From assembly GCA_002393945.1 (NCBI GenBank), contig DGSO01000016.1:58961-122960 (forward strand): a stretch of DNA of 64,000 nt, given 5' to 3'. This document shows, piece after piece, positions 60,489 to 64,000 of this stretch; position 1 is the first letter of the stretch, and every line of letters starts with the position of its first letter. This stretch comes from Bacteroidales bacterium UBA4360 (GTDB lineage Bacteria; Bacteroidota; Bacteroidia; Bacteroidales; UBA932). Under the pieces are notes generated by a model. The model did not search any database and was not told where the DNA came from. It saw only the letters and a list, made by a program, of their open reading frames with translations. The translations under genes and the position numbers were made by a program.

Positions 60489-60600
60489 TGACGTCCATGG
60501 TAACAAAAACGGCCCCTTTTGTGCCCGTCGCCGTCACCAATGACGTCCAAGGGAACAAAAACGGCCAAAAATGACAACGCAGACGTCACCCACAACGCGG
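60489..60600. repeat. Double palindromic element, family D
   Basis: TGACGTCCA...AACAAAAACGGCC occurs twice with a 52-bp period (60489-60514 and 60541-60566). Complementary GCCGTCAC and AGACGTCAC segments follow each, giving a four-part alternating layout like the other families. It fills most of the gap between uxaA and the PL1 gene. Confidence 0.6.
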
Positions 60601-60629
60601 GCATTGACAAAAAGTGGAATATTAGATAA

Positions 60630-62450
60630 ATGAAGATAGAGTACATAATAATGTGTCTTACTGCGGCAGTGTTGACTGTTGCCGGTTGCAGTTCTCCTGA
60701 GGAAGTCTCCAAAGACCAGGCAGAACAGACCACGGAACCACAAACCGACCCAGGCACAGACCCTGGTACCGACCCAGGCACAGACCCTGGTACCGACCCC
60801 GGTACAGACCCCGACCAGCCCGTCACACCCGCTGACGGCGCAGAGCTCGACTGCCCCAACCCGCCCATCATCGGCACGGTTGACGCCACGGCTCTCACCG
60901 GTTACGGCGAAAAGGTGACCGGCGGCGAAGGCGGCACCGTCCTCCACTTCAACAGCGGAAAGGCCCTCCAGACCTGGCTCCTGAACCGCACCAAGGCCGA
61001 AAAGAAAGGCGACCACAGCCCCGTAACCATCTGGCTCAGCGGCACTTTCAATAACGACGACGGCCGTGACTTCTCCAGCGCCCACCCCTGGTTCGACGTC
61101 AAGGATGTGAGCAACCTGAGCTTCATCGGCACGGACAGCTTCGTGATGAACCAGATAGGCATCTTCTGCGTCCGCGCAAGCAATATCATCATCCGCAACA
61201 TCAACTTCCAGCAGCCCAAGGCCAATAACGGTGCCGATGCCGTCTCCATGCAGGAATGCGACGGCGTCTGGGTAGACCACTGCACCTTCACCTCCCTCAA
61301 CCAGACCAAGGACTACGAAGACGGCTCCACCGACGTCACCCACGGCTCCAAGAACGTCACCGTAAGTTGGTGCCGATACATAAAAACCCAGAAGAGCTGC
61401 CTCGTAGGCCACTCCAACAGCCAGAGCAGCGACACTGAGATAACAGCCACCTTCCACCACAACTGGTTCGAAGGTTCCAGCAGCCGCCATCCCCGCGTGC
61501 GCTTCGGACAGGTGCACGTCTACAACAACTTCTTCGACGGCAACACCACCTACGGCGTAGGCTCTGCCTATGGCGCAAAGGTCCTCGTGGAGTACAACTA
61601 CTTCGACGGCGTTCAGCTCCCCACCGACATCTGCACCTACCCTGCCAAGGAAAGCGGCGAATCCAACCTCCAGGGCAGCGTAGCGGGCTACCTCTATCCC
61701 ACGCAGAACATCTACGTGAACCGTCCCACCAAGGCCAAGGACCCGTACCCGCTTTCCAACGTCAAGTATGAAAAGTACGGCGCTGCAGCCGGCACAGAGC
61801 TCACCTATGCCGATTTCAAGCCCTCCTACACCTACACCGTTACCGCTGCCGAGGACGTTCCCGCAGTGGTCAAGGCCGGTGCCGGCTACGGCAAGCTTGG
61901 CTTTACCGAAGCCCCTGTAGCGGTCAATAACGGCGGCATCACGGACTACGACGCCACCGACGACAACCCCACCGATCCCGGCCAGGATGACCCCGTCACC
62001 CCCGTTGACGACGGATCGGCCCACACATACACCCTGTCCATGCAGAGCAAGGCCCTCGTCCAGACCAAGGACGGCACCGCCGGCGCCTCCTATTTCGACG
62101 CCTCCACGAGCGTTGCCGATTTCTCCAAGGACTACTCCGGCTCCTTCACCATCGACGGCGTCACCTACAGCCAGGGCATCAAAATGGACTCAAAGGGCTA
62201 CGTGAAATTCACAACCTCAGCTACTTACGCTACCACAATCCAGTTCTACGCCGCCCGCCGCGGTGCAGATAAAACCGGCGTCAAGATGCAGCTCATCCCC
62301 ACCGGCGGCGACGCCACCGTCTTTGACGAAACCCCTCACGCCACCTACATGGATTCCGGTGCCATCACCCTCGAAAAGGGCACAGAATACACTCTCAAAC
62401 AAAAATCCGGCGAACAGGCCGTCATCCTTGTAATAGTAAAAGAATCTTAA
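60630..62450 (+). CDS. PL1 pectate lyase lipoprotein
   Basis: A 606-aa lipoprotein (TVAGC, Cys20). A repetitive TDPG linker (about 39-62) leads to a PL1 beta-helix (about 70-400), with GADAVSMQECDGVWVDHCTF, the catalytic-region SSRHPRVRFG and the YGVGSAYGAKVLVEYNYFDG turn. A C-terminal beta-sandwich follows (about 465-606), which may bind carbohydrate. It cleaves polygalacturonate by elimination. It is the second lyase of the locus, and its different architecture suggests another substrate form. It lies between uxaA and uxaB in the same direction. Confidence 0.93.
   Translation: MKIEYIIMCLTAAVLTVAGCSSPEEVSKDQAEQTTEPQTDPGTDPGTDPGTDPGTDPGTDPDQPVTPADGAELDCPNPPIIGTVDATALTGYGEKVTGGEGGTVLHFNSGKALQTWLLNRTKAEKKGDHSPVTIWLSGTFNNDDGRDFSSAHPWFDVKDVSNLSFIGTDSFVMNQIGIFCVRASNIIIRNINFQQPKANNGADAVSMQECDGVWVDHCTFTSLNQTKDYEDGSTDVTHGSKNVTVSWCRYIKTQKSCLVGHSNSQSSDTEITATFHHNWFEGSSSRHPRVRFGQVHVYNNFFDGNTTYGVGSAYGAKVLVEYNYFDGVQLPTDICTYPAKESGESNLQGSVAGYLYPTQNIYVNRPTKAKDPYPLSNVKYEKYGAAAGTELTYADFKPSYTYTVTAAEDVPAVVKAGAGYGKLGFTEAPVAVNNGGITDYDATDDNPTDPGQDDPVTPVDDGSAHTYTLSMQSKALVQTKDGTAGASYFDASTSVADFSKDYSGSFTIDGVTYSQGIKMDSKGYVKFTTSATYATTIQFYAARRGADKTGVKMQLIPTGGDATVFDETPHATYMDSGAITLEKGTEYTLKQKSGEQAVILVIVKES
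60747..60818 (+). repeat. Coding tandem repeat (TDPG linker)
   Basis: A 24-bp unit with GACCCAGGCACAGACC at its start is repeated twice exactly, then a third time with changes. It codes for the TDPG linker of the PL1 lipoprotein. Slippage here would change linker length in steps of four residues. Confidence 0.8.
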
Positions 62451-62459
62451 TACTAAACT

Positions 62460-63899
62460 ATGGAAAGACTAAACCGCACGTCTGCACCGCAGGCAAAACA
62501 GTACACCGAAAAGGTGATCCAGTTTGGCGAAGGCAACTTCCTCCGCGCATTCATTGAGTGGATAATCTGGAAGACCAACCAGAAGACCGATTTCAACGGC
62601 TCCGTGGTTGTAGTCCAGCCCATCGAGAAGGGTATGGTCGAGTGGCTCAACGAGCAGGACGGCCTCTACCATCTGAACCTCCAGGGCCTCCAGAACGGAC
62701 AGCCCGTAGACAGCGTCGACCTCATCGACGTCATCTCCCGCGGCATCAACCCCTATGCCGATTTCGAGTCCTACCTCAGGCTTGCCGAGCAGCCCGAAAT
62801 CCGCTTCGTGATTTCCAACACCACCGAGGCTGGCATCGCCTTCGACCCCGCCTGCAAGCTTGACGACAAGCCCGCCAGCTCCTATCCCGGAAAGCTCACC
62901 CAGCTCCTCTACCACCGTTTCCAGCACTTTGGCGGTGCAAAGGACAAGGGCCTCATCATCTTCCCCTGCGAGCTCATCTTCGAAAACGGCAAGCACCTCA
63001 AGGAGTGCATCCGCCAGTACATCGACCTTTGGAACCTCGGGGCCGATTTCAGCGCATGGTTCGAAGAGGCCTGCGGCGTGTACAGCACCCTCGTAGACCG
63101 CATCGTCCCCGGTTATCCCCGTGACAACGCCGCAGAGCTCTGCGAGCGCGCCGGTTACGACGACCATCTCCTGGACAAGGCCGAAATCTTCCACCTCTGG
63201 GTTATCGAAGCCCCCAAGGAAGTCGCTGCCGAATTCCCTGCCGACAAGGCCGGCCTCAACGTCCTCTTCGTCCCTTCAGAGGCTCCTTACCACGAGAGGA
63301 AGGTTACCCTTCTGAACGGTCCCCACACCGTCCTGAGCCCCGTAGGCTACCTCAGCGGCCTCAATACCGTGAAGGAATGCTGCGAAGATCCCGAAATCGG
63401 CCAGTTCGTGCACAAGGTAATGTTCGAGGAACTCCTTCCCACCTGCAACCTTCCCAAGGCAGAGCTCGAGAAGTTCGCAGGCGACGTCATGGAGCGCTTC
63501 CGCAACCCGTTCGTGAAGCACTTCGTCACCTCCATCATGCTCAACTCCTTCCCCAAGTTCAAGACCCGCGACCTCCCCGGCCTCAAGACCTATCTCGACC
63601 GCAAGGGTGAACTCCCGAAGGGCCTCGTCCTTGGCCTCGCAGGCATCTGCACCTACTACAAGGGCGGCAAGAGGGGAGAGGACGAAATCGTCCCCAACGA
63701 CGATCCCAAGATCCTCGACCTCCTCAAGAACCTCTGGGCCACCGGAGACGTACGCAAAGTCGCCCAGGGCGTCCTTGCCGATGAGTTCATCTGGGGTGAA
63801 AACCTCAACGCCATCCCCGGCCTCACCGACCTCCTCACCGCAGACCTCGCCCTCATCCAGGCCCAGGGCATGCGCGCTGCAGTAAAATCTATCCTGTAA
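62460..63899 (+). CDS. uxaB: Tagaturonate reductase
   Basis: UxaB reduces tagaturonate to altronate with NADH. The 479-aa protein belongs to the mannitol-dehydrogenase-like family: the N-terminal Rossmann motif QFGEGNFLRAFIEW, the catalytic Lys-containing segment near LLNGPHTVLSPVGYLSG (about 282-298) and the helical C-terminal domain (VKHFVTSIMLNSFPKF). It starts nine bases after the PL1 stop, and the transporter gene follows by three. Confidence 0.95.
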   Translation: MERLNRTSAPQAKQYTEKVIQFGEGNFLRAFIEWIIWKTNQKTDFNGSVVVVQPIEKGMVEWLNEQDGLYHLNLQGLQNGQPVDSVDLIDVISRGINPYADFESYLRLAEQPEIRFVISNTTEAGIAFDPACKLDDKPASSYPGKLTQLLYHRFQHFGGAKDKGLIIFPCELIFENGKHLKECIRQYIDLWNLGADFSAWFEEACGVYSTLVDRIVPGYPRDNAAELCERAGYDDHLLDKAEIFHLWVIEAPKEVAAEFPADKAGLNVLFVPSEAPYHERKVTLLNGPHTVLSPVGYLSGLNTVKECCEDPEIGQFVHKVMFEELLPTCNLPKAELEKFAGDVMERFRNPFVKHFVTSIMLNSFPKFKTRDLPGLKTYLDRKGELPKGLVLGLAGICTYYKGGKRGEDEIVPNDDPKILDLLKNLWATGDVRKVAQGVLADEFIWGENLNAIPGLTDLLTADLALIQAQGMRAAVKSIL

Positions 63900-63902
63900 A
63901 AT

Positions 63903-64000
63903 ATGAGCACACAACAAAAACTTATGACCAACTGGCGCTGGTGGCTGTGTTCCCTTCTGTTCGTAGCTACCACCGTCAACTACCTGGACCGTCAGGTACT
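63903..64000 (+). CDS. Hexuronate MFS transporter, N-terminal part
   Basis: Only the first 32 codons lie in the window. They read MSTQQKLMTNWRWWLCSLLF then VATTVNYLDRQV, which is the first transmembrane helix and NYLDR motif of ExuT-like anion:cation symporters of the major facilitator superfamily. In context it would import galacturonate through the inner membrane. The rest of the gene is beyond the right edge. Confidence 0.8.
   Translation, partial: MSTQQKLMTNWRWWLCSLLFVATTVNYLDRQV

Noticed and set aside
60534..62024. A 496-aa open frame on the minus strand opposite the PL1 lyase, and similar long frames opposite CE12-CE8 (42769-44142) and GH92 (13694-14815)
   Set aside because: They are rich in V, G, A, D and E in the pattern of antisense frames of GC-rich genes, match no family, and lie entirely over well-supported genes.

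Overview
The window looks like a chromosome segment of an uncultured gut- or rumen-type member of the Bacteroidales. It has a SusC/SusD pair, many Bacteroidetes-style lipoprotein signals, promoters with a -7 box of the TAnnTTTG type placed close to the start codon, and DUF4296 and SusE-like proteins. Its GC content is fairly high for the order (my impression from reading, not computed). No species call is justified.

Layout. 1-2.8 kb: the end of a BIG2-domain surface protein and a lipoprotein with two repeated domains. 3-17 kb: housekeeping genes (ftsY, pheT, deoC, a radical SAM enzyme) mixed with glycosidases (two GH3, one GH92) and small proteins. 17-30 kb: a class II aldolase, an EEP-family lipoprotein, a flavin reductase-like protein, a group of short unknown genes, ridA-yfcC, tRNA-Arg, rpmF with DUF177, typA, a putative zinc-protease lipoprotein pair, tRNA-Leu, upp and a GDPD lipoprotein. 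30-34.6 kb: a two-gene mobile unit (an unknown 141-aa protein and a Y1/HUH REP-associated transposase) bracketed by palindromic repeats, then a GH97 gene and one more inverted repeat copy. 34.6-64 kb: a pectin locus.

The pectin locus contains nearly a whole pathway. Secreted or surface enzymes (GH28, CE12-CE8, GH105, two PL1 lyases, GH43-CE15) cut and de-esterify pectin. SusC/SusD import oligosaccharides. UxaC, UxaB and UxaA convert galacturonate to 2-keto-3-deoxygluconate, and KdgK and Eda finish to pyruvate and glyceraldehyde-3-phosphate. An ExuT-like transporter begins at the right edge. A LacI-family repressor gene heads lacI-kdgK-eda and diverges from the enzyme genes. A perfect palindrome, CAAACGTTTG, lies beside its own promoter, at the GH28 promoter, and once more inside the GH28 gene.

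The most unusual feature is the density and variety of short palindromic repeats. At least five intergenic families have the same plan: a core motif repeated four times in alternating orientation, giving two hairpins in about 100-125 bp. One of these families brackets the REP-associated transposase. A further 26-40 bp family (TGTCATT...AATCT) occurs at six places. At two of these an identical 40-bp copy is read in the same frame inside unrelated enzymes (GH43-CE15 and altronate dehydratase), and at a third it forms the start of the CE12-CE8 signal peptide.
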